Shown here: one piece after another, positions 25,321 through 34,335 of the stretch | Position numbering within the stretch: position 1 is the stretch's first letter | Layout of the letters: the number at the start of each line of letters is the position of its first letter | From: a virus | Direction: 5' to 3' (one strand) | Length of the DNA stretch: 64,000 nucleotides | IMG/VR virus record: IMGVR_UViG_3300032268_000986 | Location: 234,259 to 298,258 of that record | Translations under genes and position numbers: made by a program | Notes under the pieces: model-generated | The model's database searches: none | What the model was told of the DNA's origin: nothing | The model's input: only the letters and a program-made list of their open reading frames with translations

Positions 25321-25511
25321 TACCAGTGCCTTATTGTGTTTGCCATGATAAACAAACATGTGATCACATGCAGTATCACCCAGAATGTTTTTAAAAACAA
25401 TGCTATTCGGGCTTCGCGTAGTGTCAAGATAGGCACATCGGGCCTATCACTGTCAGACTTGCCCATCAAATGACCAGTGGCTCTGGCCCAGATTCGTTCA
25501 ATACTGTTCAT
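25320..25511 (-). CDS. Small single-pass membrane protein
   Basis: A 63-aa protein with a basic N-terminus and one membrane segment (ALFLKTFWVILHVITCLFI, about residues 37-57). ATG 25511 follows the iscA-like stop by 4 nt. Function unknown; its place at the end of the Fe-S genes may be incidental. Confidence 0.55.
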   Translation of the reverse strand: MNSIERIWARATGHLMGKSDSDRPDVPILTLREARIALFLKTFWVILHVITCLFIMANTIRHW

Positions 25512-25515
25512 GTGT

Positions 25516-25836
25516 TTATATTCTAAAACTTTCGCCGCAACCACATCGGTCGCGTTCATTGGGATTGACAAATTCAAATCCTTCGTTTAAACCATTGCGC
25601 ACATAGTCCACTTGCATGCCGTCAAGATACACATGGCTTTTGGGATCCACAAACAGTTTACACTGTGCGGAATCAATACAGATGTCATCGGGGGCAGGAG
25701 TATCTACATATTCTAACACATAAGCCAGGCCCGAGCAACCAGTGGTTCTAACGCCCAGACGTATGCCAAGCCCGCGACCTCGTTTGCTCAGTACTCGTGT
25801 GACCTGAGATTCAGCTGCGGGAGTCAGCGTTATCAT
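25516..25836 (-). CDS. iscA: IscA/HesB A-type Fe-S carrier
   Basis: A 106-aa protein with the three conserved Cys of A-type carriers: TGCSGLAY and a C-terminal RCGCGESF. A-type carriers pass [2Fe-2S] or [4Fe-4S] clusters from the IscU scaffold to apo-proteins. It overlaps the ErpA-like gene (ATGA). The two carriers are distinct rather than a recent duplication. Confidence 0.9.
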   Translation of the reverse strand: MITLTPAAESQVTRVLSKRGRGLGIRLGVRTTGCSGLAYVLEYVDTPAPDDICIDSAQCKLFVDPKSHVYLDGMQVDYVRNGLNEGFEFVNPNERDRCGCGESFRI

Positions 25837-26144
25837 ACGCCAAAACTGCTGCCGCAGCCACAGGTGGTAGTGGCGTTGGGATTGTTGATAACAAACTGAC
25901 TGCCATTTAGGTCGTCTTTGAAATCTACCATGGCCCCGGCCAGGTACTGCATGCTCATGGCATCGGCTAGAACACCATCAATTTCAAAGTCGTCTTCGTT
26001 TTTGACTTCATCAAATGTGAATCCATACTGGAATCCTGAACATCCACCGCCCTGCACAAACACTCGGACTTTTAGATTGGGATTGTTTTCTTCAACCAAG
26101 AGGTCAGAGATTTTTGATTTTGCTGATTCAGTTATGGTTATCAT
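25833..26144 (-). CDS. erpA: ErpA-like A-type Fe-S carrier
   Basis: A 103-aa carrier with [11 protein letters not shown] and TTCGCGSSF. The FQYGF and [13 protein letters not shown] context is closer to ErpA than to IscA. It overlaps the 3' end of iscU by 17 nt, so the two are translationally linked. Confidence 0.88.
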   Translation of the reverse strand: MITITESAKSKISDLLVEENNPNLKVRVFVQGGGCSGFQYGFTFDEVKNEDDFEIDGVLADAMSMQYLAGAMVDFKDDLNGSQFVINNPNATTTCGCGSSFGV

Positions 26145-26520
26145 GTTTTTCTCGGTAATCTTTTACAGCCGCCTTTATGGCATCTTCGGCCAGTATTGAG
26201 CAGTGTATCTTCACTGGCGGTAATGCTAGTTCTTCGGCGATTTGGGAGTTTTTGATGGCGCCTGCTTGGTCAAGTGTTTTTCCTTTGACCCATTCTGTAA
26301 CAAGGCTGCTTGACGCAATCGCCGATCCGCAGCCATACGTTTTGAAGCGAGCATCTGTAATAATACCTGTATCATCATCTACCTTTATTTGTAGTTTCAT
26401 AACATCGCCACAGGCTGGAGCACCCACCATGCCGGTGCCTATGTCTGTGTCGTCCTTGCCAAACGATCCCACATTGCGTGGATTCTCATAGTGATCAATA
26501 ACTTTGTTAGAATAAGCCAT
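26128..26520 (-). CDS. iscU: IscU Fe-S scaffold protein
   Basis: A 130-aa, full-length IscU. The N-terminal [18 protein letters not shown] and the three cluster ligands ([20 protein letters not shown], and KIHCS preceded by LPPV) are all intact. LPPVK is the HscA recognition motif. It would assemble clusters using sulfur from host IscS. AAGGAAAT precedes the ATG, and a TATAAT and a GTAAATATG box lie upstream. Confidence 0.95.
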   Translation of the reverse strand: MAYSNKVIDHYENPRNVGSFGKDDTDIGTGMVGAPACGDVMKLQIKVDDDTGIITDARFKTYGCGSAIASSSLVTEWVKGKTLDQAGAIKNSQIAEELALPPVKIHCSILAEDAIKAAVKDYREKHDNHN

Positions 26521-26546
26521 GTGATATTTCCTTGTTGATTATAACA

Positions 26547-26552
26547 TATTTA
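26547..26552 (-). promoter_or_regulatory. TAAATA motif upstream of iscU
   Basis: Minus-strand AGTAAATATGTTATAAT, 27 nt before the iscU start, combining a late-like box with a TATAAT. It might serve as a promoter for the Fe-S genes. Inferred. Confidence 0.35.
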
Positions 26553-26565
26553 CTGGGCCAATACA

Positions 26566-27252
26566 TTATTTGGTTATCCAGTCGCACAGTGTTTGTGCAA
26601 TTAATTCATGGCCTAGCTCGTTTGGGTGGCCACAGGTCCGCAAATATGGGTTTGATGGACTGTCTAGATCATCCAAATAGTCTGTCATGTCTTTGTATCC
26701 AAATAGTTGCACACAAGATTTGTGGTATATCCTATCAGTGTTAACACCTGGTAAATTTAGATCAATATCACTCCATCCAACAATGTAATAATCTTGTATT
26801 TTGTACTGTTGACATATTGCCTGCATGCTCAATACGTTTTTGTGTAGATTAAAATCTACCCCAGAAATTGAACTAAAATATTTTGTATAACTCCGAGACG
26901 CTTCATCAGTTTGGCCAGACCTCAAATCAACCACCTTGAACCCAGCAAGGTCCTTGGAAACAGTGATGTGTTTATTTACATCAGGAATGGGACTGTATAA
27001 ATCCAATAGCACACAGTCTCTTGCCGGAGTAGTAATTAAAAAAACTGCCATTGAATTTTCCACATCTACATCGGTGCGCCGAACATAGTCCAGCAGTTGC
27101 AATACTGATCTGCTGTTGCTGGATCCGTTTATACCCAAATTGGTAAAATTGGTAGTGGATAATTTAACAGCCAGGCGTGCTCCAAATGTATCTGTTGGCA
27201 GAACTCCGGCACCTGCGGTCCAGCTGCATCCAAACACTGCCAATGCAGGCAT
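26566..27252 (-). CDS. SGNH-hydrolase-like protein
   Basis: A 228-aa protein with SGNH-type landmarks: GCSWTAG in place of GDS, LGINGSSNSR for the Gly/Asn blocks, and a C-terminal HPNELGHE. The family includes esterases and acetyl-transferring enzymes acting on glycans. Lower GC than its neighbours. ATG 27252 follows the nrdA stop by 2 nt and is better than the 27267 start inside nrdA. Confidence 0.6.
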   Translation of the reverse strand: MPALAVFGCSWTAGAGVLPTDTFGARLAVKLSTTNFTNLGINGSSNSRSVLQLLDYVRRTDVDVENSMAVFLITTPARDCVLLDLYSPIPDVNKHITVSKDLAGFKVVDLRSGQTDEASRSYTKYFSSISGVDFNLHKNVLSMQAICQQYKIQDYYIVGWSDIDLNLPGVNTDRIYHKSCVQLFGYKDMTDYLDDLDSPSNPYLRTCGHPNELGHELIAQTLCDWITK

Positions 27253-27254
27253 GG

Positions 27255-29576
27255 TCACAACTTGCAAGCCTCGCAGTCCTCGACATCATCAAAATCAATT
27301 TGTTCCAATGATGCGGCTACTTCTTCGGGTTTCATTTTACTGCCTGCTTTGTTGATCAAGCTGTAGTAGAATGTTTTCAGTCCCCAGTAGTGGGCTTGCA
27401 TTAAATTTTTAGCAATCAGAGTTGTGGGCACTTTGCGATCAGCCCAGTGTGCTGGGTTGTAAAATGTATTGGTTGATATGCTTTGATCCACATACGCTGC
27501 CAACACGGCTGCTGTTTTCAAGTAGCCGTCACAGTCTTTCTGTGCCCACATCAGTTGATATCGATTCTTGAGTCTTTGATAATCTGGCACCACTTGTGTG
27601 AGTGATCCAGCCTTGCTTTCTTTTACAGAGATTAGACTCATGGGCATTTCAATGCCATTGGTAGAATTGATCACAACTGAACTGGATTCCACCGGTGCAA
27701 TGGCCATTTGGGTGGCATTGCGAACACCATGTTCTTTCATTTGTGCTCTCAACGGTTCCCAATCCAGTTCAGGAGCAAAGTCTGCTAGATCGTTTACACC
27801 CTGAGCTCTTAATTCCCAGGGGAATACACCTTGTCCATATCGTGTTTGGTCACTGCCTTCACAACGGCCACGTTCCCGGGCCAGCTCAACACTGGCTTCG
27901 GTCAAATAGTATGCCTGGTGTTCGGTCCATGTTTTGACATCTTGCAGGGCATCCTTTTCACCGTACTTGAACCCACGTTTGGCATGCCAGTATGACAAAT
28001 TGGTAACCCCAATACCCAAGGGACGAATTTCATCATTGCTTAATTTGGACTGAATGCTTAAAAAGTCTTGATAGTCCAATATATTATTGAGACTACGGTG
28101 TAGGATGCGACAAGCACGGCGCATGTCTTCAGGATTACGAAATGCGCCCCAGTTGATTGAGCCCAAGGTGCAAAGTGCAATACGGCCAGACTCGTCATCC
28201 AAACGTTTAAAAGACTTGGTAGGAAGTAGAATTTCACAGCAGAGGTTACTCTGGTAAATGGTGTGGTACTCAGGATCAAACGGACCTTGCTTCATGACAT
28301 TGTCAATGAACACTAGATAGATACGTCCTGTATCTGTTCTCTCTTTTAATATGCCACCCTTGAACACTTCTTCCGCAGCCATTACTTTCTTTCGAAGTCC
28401 ACCCTGCTTTTCGTATTTGACATACAGTTCTTCAAACAGTGCAGTGTTTGTGTAGAACGCTTCGTACAAATCAGGAACTTCGTTGGGGTCAAAGAAACTT
28501 ATGTTTTCTCGGTTTTTAAATCGTCTCCAGAAGAAAGCACTAAGCACAACCCCATAATCCATATGACGGACTCGGGTTTCTTCGGTTCCTTGGTTGTTTT
28601 TAAGTACAATAAGATCATCAAACTGATGATGCCAAATAGGATAGAATACAGTAGCACTTGCATTACGAATACCTCCCTGTGAACATGATCGTAAATCTCC
28701 GAACCATTTTTTCAGGAAAGGTATCATACCTGTGTGCATAATCTCACCACCACGGATGGGACTACCCAATGGTCGTAGTCGACCAATCTCCAACCCAATG
28801 CCGGCTCGCTTGCTGGCATACTTGGCCATCATTTCCCCGGACGCAAAAATACTGTCCAGATCATCATCCGAGCGAATAAGAACGCAACTACTAAATTGCT
28901 TAGTAGGTGTACCAAGTCCTGCCAGCACCGGCGTGGCCAATGTAAATAATCCGTCACTGGCTGCTGTGTAGTACTCTTTGATGTAGCGCATTCTCGCTGT
29001 GTTCGGTTCTTCTGAGTGAAATACAGTAGCGGCCGCGACCATGTATCTAACTTGTGGAGTTTCATATATTTCCTTTGTGGCACGATTGCGTACCAGATAT
29101 TTTTCAATCAACTGCTCAATGGCTGCATAACTGTATTGTTCATCTTTGTCATGATCAATCATGGCCTCCATCTTGTTCCAGTCTTCTGGTGTGTACCACT
29201 CCAACAACTCGGGAGTGTAAAGACCAATTTCTACATTGCGTTTGACAATCTCGTAAAGATGCGGGGGCTGGTATGAACCATACACATCTTTGCGCAACAT
29301 GCTCAAGCGTTGTTTGCCGGCCACATACTGATAGTTGACATGTCCAACATCAGGATTGGCTTCCACATCAATCAAGTCCACGATGGCACGTAAGGTAATG
29401 CCATCAATTTCACGAGTAGAGATTCCATCGTAAAAATGCATCTGAGCTTTGATTTCGATCATGCTCTGACTCACATCTGCTGTGCCCTTGCACACCTTGG
29501 CCACTTGATTTTGCCACTTTTCAATATGCAGCAGTTCTCGGCTGCCGTTGCGCTTTTGTACAGAGATTGTTTTCAT
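27255..29576 (-). CDS. nrdA: Ribonucleotide reductase class I alpha subunit
   Basis: A 773-aa NrdA. The N-terminal ATP cone begins with ISVQKRNGSRE. SNLCCEI matches the active-site N-x-C-x-E block and GALCTLGSI-type sequence (IALCTLGSIN) follows. The C-terminus DCEACKL holds the Cys pair re-reduced by glutaredoxin or thioredoxin. Full length, no intein. Pairs with nrdB at 23278 although the iscU-erpA-iscA genes lie between them. Confidence 0.95.
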   Translation of the reverse strand: MKTISVQKRNGSRELLHIEKWQNQVAKVCKGTADVSQSMIEIKAQMHFYDGISTREIDGITLRAIVDLIDVEANPDVGHVNYQYVAGKQRLSMLRKDVYGSYQPPHLYEIVKRNVEIGLYTPELLEWYTPEDWNKMEAMIDHDKDEQYSYAAIEQLIEKYLVRNRATKEIYETPQVRYMVAAATVFHSEEPNTARMRYIKEYYTAASDGLFTLATPVLAGLGTPTKQFSSCVLIRSDDDLDSIFASGEMMAKYASKRAGIGLEIGRLRPLGSPIRGGEIMHTGMIPFLKKWFGDLRSCSQGGIRNASATVFYPIWHHQFDDLIVLKNNQGTEETRVRHMDYGVVLSAFFWRRFKNRENISFFDPNEVPDLYEAFYTNTALFEELYVKYEKQGGLRKKVMAAEEVFKGGILKERTDTGRIYLVFIDNVMKQGPFDPEYHTIYQSNLCCEILLPTKSFKRLDDESGRIALCTLGSINWGAFRNPEDMRRACRILHRSLNNILDYQDFLSIQSKLSNDEIRPLGIGVTNLSYWHAKRGFKYGEKDALQDVKTWTEHQAYYLTEASVELARERGRCEGSDQTRYGQGVFPWELRAQGVNDLADFAPELDWEPLRAQMKEHGVRNATQMAIAPVESSSVVINSTNGIEMPMSLISVKESKAGSLTQVVPDYQRLKNRYQLMWAQKDCDGYLKTAAVLAAYVDQSISTNTFYNPAHWADRKVPTTLIAKNLMQAHYWGLKTFYYSLINKAGSKMKPEEVAASLEQIDFDDVEDCEACKL

Positions 29577-29577
29577 G

Positions 29578-30009
29578 TCAGGTAATTTGCTTTTTTATTA
29601 TTTGTTGTGTCAATCGACACTTGGACCGTTTTGGTTTTAACTTTGAGTTGATATTTACAATCTCGTCTTTATCCCAATTCAGTATATATTTCCCCCCAGA
29701 CACTTGGACTAAATTGTCCGATCCTACTTCGATAAGTTCAGCATCTTGAATGTCTGGTTGGTCTAATATACTAATAGTATACATGATTCCCAAGCCACGA
29801 GCAATATCACAATAGATGTTGTCGCTCAAAAGTTGCCAGGGATCTGGCCAGGTGGACTGGTCATCCCAGTGCAGATGATACGGAACCCAGGGAGTTTGGA
29901 ACCACCAGGCGTTGATGCGCTGCAAAGCAGTTTCAACATCCACGGTGGCGACTTGTTGTCGTAGTTGGACCCAAGAGTCCAACCTCTGTTCAAATGTTCG
30001 AGGCCACAT
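29578..30009 (-). CDS. Hypothetical protein
   Basis: A 143-aa Trp-rich protein (WWFQTPWVPYHLHWDD) with a basic C-terminus. Unrecognised. It overlaps the tail-fibre stop (TGATG) and so is translated after it; a small virion or fibre-assembly role is possible from position only. Confidence 0.55.
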   Translation of the reverse strand: MWPRTFEQRLDSWVQLRQQVATVDVETALQRINAWWFQTPWVPYHLHWDDQSTWPDPWQLLSDNIYCDIARGLGIMYTISILDQPDIQDAELIEVGSDNLVQVSGGKYILNWDKDEIVNINSKLKPKRSKCRLTQQIIKKQIT

Positions 30010-31841
30010 CAGGCAAGGTGTGTAACGCTGAAATGTATAGTGCCATTGACACCAGTTGAAGAAGCCGTGTAACTCACTGTGATATCACCACCAGCCGAGG
30101 CTTCAGCTGGTGTAAGTGTAATGCCAGTGCTGTCATTTTCTTGATAGTCGTCGGTGTAGCTAAACCCACCTGATGCATCGCTTTTGCCGCGCACCACAAT
30201 CAGCGTACCAGTTCGAACATCTACATCACGCAAGATGGTGTAGTCCATTTTGAATGCTTGGACCTGTGCAGCAGTTGATGTGTCAACCACAAACAAACTG
30301 GCAGTGCTGTTGTCAGTCAATGCGTCTCGCAGGCCAGCTTCACGCACATAGGTTCCCAGACTCATTTGATTGGCAATGGTCAAACTGCTGACACCACCTG
30401 GAGTGTAGGTCACAGCCGGAGTGTTGTTCATGCCCAGAGCAATTGCTGTGGTATTGTTGGTCTCCACACGAGGATAGTATGAGCCACCGCGTAGACACTG
30501 TGCTGTGGTACGTGCAAACAGGTCACCAATGCTGGCACAGGTGTCACTGTTGATATCAATCACTGGAGTATAGGCCAATGTGTTGCCGTTGAAATGGTTG
30601 CCCACATCATAAAACGCATTATATGCCGACATGTTCATGCCTGCGGTGTCAAACACAATGCCCTCGTTGTACACATTGTCAAATGTACAGTGCATGACAC
30701 GAACGCCAGTGGGTCCACCATTGACCAAGGTAGAGTCGCCCAGTACCACACCTTGATACAGAGTGTCAAAATAACTGCTGGAAATCACACAGCCCACAAT
30801 TTGTTCGTCAGTGTCAACTGCATAAGTTGCTCCGCCAAACCAGCAGTTGTCAAAATTGATCTGTGTGCAAGGCAGTGACACACTGCCTGAAAAACGAATA
30901 CAGCTTAGATCTTCTGTCTGTGTGTTGCCATCACTGACCGCAAATGGACCTTCAAATCGTGCAGAACTAAATTTGACTTGGCTGGCTTTTTCAATCAAGC
31001 CCACGTTGTGGGACACTGCCGAGTCAGTACCTGATTCAGTGGTGGCAAATGCCATGTTGACAATTTCAATGTCTCTTGGCGGTGTGGCCCCATTGGTGGC
31101 AATGTTGGCTCCAGTTTGTTGCAAACTGTCAGCGGTGTTAAACACATAGTTGGGCAGGGCTTCTTCAGTCCAGTATGGTTGACTGCTGGGAGATATATCA
31201 CCAATGTTGGTATTGGGCGGCACAGCAATGTTGGCTCGATAATATTCACCAGTAGCAGTGTAGTACACTAGAGTACCAGCCGGCCAAGCCGCGGCAAAAT
31301 TCCAATCAGCCACTGTGAACAGTATCTTGGTGCTGTCGGCACCTTCGCCGTATAAAAATGCAAATGGAGGAATATTGATTGTGTCTGTGACAATGTATGT
31401 GCCAGCTGGAAAGAACAAGCCACGTCGAATTTGCGGGTTGATTTCTCGGCAGTACAGTTGATAAAGTGCGCGGTTAATGGCCGCAGTCACATCGGTCACA
31501 CCGTCACCGGTGGCACCAAAGTCTGTGATCACTGCAAAGCTGTCTAGGCGTTGCTGTATGCTTTGAGTAACAGGAACACCAACTGATGCACCGGTTTGAA
31601 CACTGTAGCCTGCGGCAGCACCTTGATAGGTATAGCCCGTGGTGAAATTTAAGATGTCTGAATATTCAGTGAGAATTTCAGTGTTGCCAACCACTGGCGA
31701 ACCCTCTTCCAGGGTACCGTTGCCAATGAACAGTCTGCGTTCGTCCACGGCCCAGCCCATTTCAGCTGGTGCCAGTGGTTGTGGCAAGTCGGTGTAAAGA
31801 CCCTTGCGCTGGGTGATTCTAGAAATTTGTACTATTGCCAC
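30009..31841 (-). CDS. Tail fibre/spike protein with right-handed beta-helix
   Basis: A 610-aa protein. The N-terminal 50 residues (QRKGLYTDLPQPLAPAEMGW...RRLFIGNG) match the common tail-fibre attachment domain (MTD-N-like). VITDFGATGDGVTD (105-118) opens a pectate-lyase-type beta-helix that runs to about residue 480, followed by a beta-rich end. It probably binds or degrades host surface glycan. A TAAATA box 24 nt upstream of the ATG suggests late expression. Confidence 0.8.
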   Translation of the reverse strand: MAIVQISRITQRKGLYTDLPQPLAPAEMGWAVDERRLFIGNGTLEEGSPVVGNTEILTEYSDILNFTTGYTYQGAAAGYSVQTGASVGVPVTQSIQQRLDSFAVITDFGATGDGVTDVTAAINRALYQLYCREINPQIRRGLFFPAGTYIVTDTINIPPFAFLYGEGADSTKILFTVADWNFAAAWPAGTLVYYTATGEYYRANIAVPPNTNIGDISPSSQPYWTEEALPNYVFNTADSLQQTGANIATNGATPPRDIEIVNMAFATTESGTDSAVSHNVGLIEKASQVKFSSARFEGPFAVSDGNTQTEDLSCIRFSGSVSLPCTQINFDNCWFGGATYAVDTDEQIVGCVISSSYFDTLYQGVVLGDSTLVNGGPTGVRVMHCTFDNVYNEGIVFDTAGMNMSAYNAFYDVGNHFNGNTLAYTPVIDINSDTCASIGDLFARTTAQCLRGGSYYPRVETNNTTAIALGMNNTPAVTYTPGGVSSLTIANQMSLGTYVREAGLRDALTDNSTASLFVVDTSTAAQVQAFKMDYTILRDVDVRTGTLIVVRGKSDASGGFSYTDDYQENDSTGITLTPAEASAGGDITVSYTASSTGVNGTIHFSVTHLA

Positions 31842-31865
31842 AGTTGTAATCCTTGAGTGATCACA

Positions 31866-31871
31866 TATTTA
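31866..31871 (-). promoter_or_regulatory. T4-late-like motif upstream of the tail fibre
   Basis: Minus-strand GCTAAATATGTG, 24 nt before ATG 31841, overlapping the stop codon of the nuclease gene. Its neighbourhood is exactly where a late promoter is expected. Confidence 0.5.
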
Positions 31872-32579
31872 GCGTGTGAGATAGTACAGCTCGACTCGTT
31901 TCAACCACTCATTGTTCCAGTACGCAAACTCGTCGCCTTGGATCACGAATTCCAAGTACTGTGGTGTGCTGTAGCTGCCATCATCCTGTAATTTGGGCTG
32001 TACAGCCATTAATATCACGCCAGTGTTGATTTCGGTGCCGTGCATCTCGTTGTGGGCCGCGGCATAGGCTGCTAACTGAATAAAATAGTCATCAATGTAC
32101 TCACGCTTTTTGACCTTGTTGCTCTGCTTGAAATCCATGATAGCAGGCTGGCCTTTCCACAGCCCAACACAGTCTGTGGTACCTGCATATAACCCACTGT
32201 AATATACAGGAACTTCTGTGCCCCAGAATTCATCCACATGACACAGCCCTTTGAGAATGATTTCTGCTGCCATGAACCATGATGGATGTGCAAATGGGTT
32301 GCCGGGCAAGGGTTTCATGTCTTCTTGAAGAATGTAATGCTCAAGATAGGCATGCATGCGAGTGCCACGATTGGCAGCTTCTGTGGTGATTTCTTGTGCT
32401 CGCTGTTCGCCCACGGCCTTTCTCCAATTGGCCAGGGCTTCGCGAGCTTCACGAGGTTTTGTTTTGTCCAGTATGGTAGTGACACTGGGAACATTGCTGC
32501 CATTGGGCAAACAGTAATGACGTTTACCCTCAATTGTGGTTCTGGTCAGTGGCTGGTAGTCATAGCGTGGAGTAATCAT
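31869..32579 (-). CDS. PD-(D/E)XK nuclease (RecB/Cas4/MGME1-like)
   Basis: A 236-aa nuclease. SVTTILDKTKP and the RGTRMHAYLEHYI helix (R-G-x-x-H-x-x-x-E) are followed by DCVGLW...AIMDFKQSNK, where D and DxK form the PD-(D/E)XK core, and QLAAYAAA matches motif QxxxY. Such enzymes process DNA ends in phage recombination or degrade host DNA. ATG 32579 is chosen; a GTG at 32630 would add 17 residues. Confidence 0.8.
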   Translation of the reverse strand: MITPRYDYQPLTRTTIEGKRHYCLPNGSNVPSVTTILDKTKPREAREALANWRKAVGEQRAQEITTEAANRGTRMHAYLEHYILQEDMKPLPGNPFAHPSWFMAAEIILKGLCHVDEFWGTEVPVYYSGLYAGTTDCVGLWKGQPAIMDFKQSNKVKKREYIDDYFIQLAAYAAAHNEMHGTEINTGVILMAVQPKLQDDGSYSTPQYLEFVIQGDEFAYWNNEWLKRVELYYLTR

Positions 32580-32645
32580 TGTGTTAGTTTTCGATCTTGT
32601 AGATAGTTTATTGGGTTGAGGTTTCTCCACAATGGATAATTCAAC

Positions 32646-32674
32646 AGTTTAACACAAAATTGTCAGTGTGTCAA
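32646..32674 (-). promoter_or_regulatory. sigma70-like promoter of the nuclease gene
   Basis: Minus-strand TTGACA (32674-32669), 17-nt spacer, TAAACT (32651-32646). It overlaps the end of the radical-SAM gene and reads into the nuclease gene. Confidence 0.55.
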
Positions 32675-33957
32675 CCGCGAACTTGGTAATATGATTCTTG
32701 GTCAGATTCGGACAACAGATCCCACAACCTTGAATTGTAATCTTTCATTTCAATTCGAGTACGGTTGTCAAAATCTGCTGCCATGGTGAGATATTCATTC
32801 CACAAACGGTTATTGTCCGGACTATCACCCAAGCAAAATGCATGCAGTCCTTCGATAAAAGTTCTAAATGTGTTCCATCCTGGATTGTCTGACGCCTGTG
32901 CAATTTGCAATGCACGATTGCATCTTTGGGCTAGTTCAAGTCGACATCGTTTTGGCATGACTTCCACGGCTGCATATTCGGGCCAGTGCAAATACATGAT
33001 GCTAAAGTCTGGTTGTTGGTTGTGAGTTTTACCCCATTGATCCCAGTATTCAGCAATGCTGTCAATGTAAAACACATTACTCACGCTGATAACCAAATTG
33101 ATGTTGAAATCAAATTGACCCGGATTGGCCTTTTTCAGATCCAGAGCTTGTTGTACAGTGCGTTCTATTCTTTCAAAACGTGCTGGCCAACGCACATAGT
33201 GATAGTTTTCCCCAACACTGTCAATGCTGAAGTTCAAGAACACTCGACGAAATTTAGGAATAGCATCCACAAACATTTGATTGATACTGGTGCCATTGGT
33301 CGTGGCACTGAGGATCACTCGTTGTGAAAAGTCTTCGCCTAGACTGTCCAAGAACTCCATTAGTCGATCCAGTCCAGGCTGTATCATGGATTCTCCGCCA
33401 GTCAAATTGATTTCAACAAATCGGTACGTGTTCAACACATCCACTAGATACTGTTTAACAGTTGACCATATCACAGGATCATCGGTGATGTCCTGAACAA
33501 AATGATCCAGTGCTGGCTGTTTTAATACATCGGCTAGTAGGCTGCTGAATTCTGGTTGGCAACTTCGGCAAGCAAGATTACAAAGATTACTGAATTTGAT
33601 AGTGACTCTGTTGGAGTCAGTTTGAGGAGAAAATTCTAAATTACTGCTGAGTGTATTAACTGAATCTCGCATGCGCTCTGACACACTGTTGTGCTGTTCG
33701 CTGTGAACACATACATGACACTGACTGTTGGTTTTTTGATCCAGTACATCTTGCTTGATCTCTTGAAACAATTCTGAGAAAGGGCGACCAAATTCCAAAT
33801 CATTTTCGCGCCAATTGCAACAGGGAATTGCTCGCATGCCACGACTGCCTTGCAGTAAGAAAAGATTCTGAAATGGCTTTGCGCAGGCGCTGGGATTCTG
33901 CTTGAGCCAAACTATTTTTTGGTCGTATAAGGATGCGGGGTCGTTGTTGATTGCCAT
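32671..33957 (-). CDS. Radical SAM protein, twitch type (first copy)
   Basis: A 428-aa radical-SAM enzyme. SNLCNLACRSC gives the CxxxCxxC [4Fe-4S] site and INLTGGESMIQP is the GGE motif. Preceding Cys (PCCNW, QCHVCVH) may bind a second cluster, as in twitch/SPASM-type proteins. No substrate is known; peptide modification is common in the family. It may depend on the phage's own Fe-S assembly genes. A second related gene is at 48296. Confidence 0.75.
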   Translation of the reverse strand: MAINNDPASLYDQKIVWLKQNPSACAKPFQNLFLLQGSRGMRAIPCCNWRENDLEFGRPFSELFQEIKQDVLDQKTNSQCHVCVHSEQHNSVSERMRDSVNTLSSNLEFSPQTDSNRVTIKFSNLCNLACRSCQPEFSSLLADVLKQPALDHFVQDITDDPVIWSTVKQYLVDVLNTYRFVEINLTGGESMIQPGLDRLMEFLDSLGEDFSQRVILSATTNGTSINQMFVDAIPKFRRVFLNFSIDSVGENYHYVRWPARFERIERTVQQALDLKKANPGQFDFNINLVISVSNVFYIDSIAEYWDQWGKTHNQQPDFSIMYLHWPEYAAVEVMPKRCRLELAQRCNRALQIAQASDNPGWNTFRTFIEGLHAFCLGDSPDNNRLWNEYLTMAADFDNRTRIEMKDYNSRLWDLLSESDQESYYQVRG

Positions 33958-33972
33958 GCCATGATTTATGTG

Positions 33973-34335
33973 TTAACCGGGACTGCGGTCTTTTTTCATG
34001 GCCGATTTGGCAGCTGTGGCCACAATGTCTTGTGCTTTGTTAACTGGCATTTCTGTAGGAGCTGGTTCGCCCGAAGACTTAAATGTGATTGTGGTTGCAC
34101 CAGGTTCCATGGGATTCAGCACCTGACTCAAGGGAGGTTGTCCCACTAGATCAGCCACGTTGTCCTGGCTGACATCTATGTCCAGGCTCTGTGCTAGATT
34201 GATAAAAGCGGCAACACTGATTTGTTTTTTGGCGCCGGTATCTTCGGCACGCCCATCAAGAAACTGCACCAGGCCCAACAATTGCTCAGGATCAGGTGTG
34301 GCCCCTGGAAAGTCTGCAACTTCAAATATTTTCAT
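33973..34335 (-). CDS. Hypothetical virion-region protein
   Basis: A 120-aa protein starting MKIFEVADFPG and ending in a basic tail (SAMKKDRSPG), with Pro/Ala-rich segments. Unrecognised. It overlaps the core-like protein at 34335 by 1 nt and is likely part of the same late group. Confidence 0.5.
   Translation of the reverse strand: MKIFEVADFPGATPDPEQLLGLVQFLDGRAEDTGAKKQISVAAFINLAQSLDIDVSQDNVADLVGQPPLSQVLNPMEPGATTITFKSSGEPAPTEMPVNKAQDIVATAAKSAMKKDRSPG

Noticed and set aside
25333-25577. Longer 85-aa version of the small membrane protein
   Set aside because: The extra N-terminal residues are read from inside the iscA-like gene in another frame; the start at 25511 follows the iscA stop.
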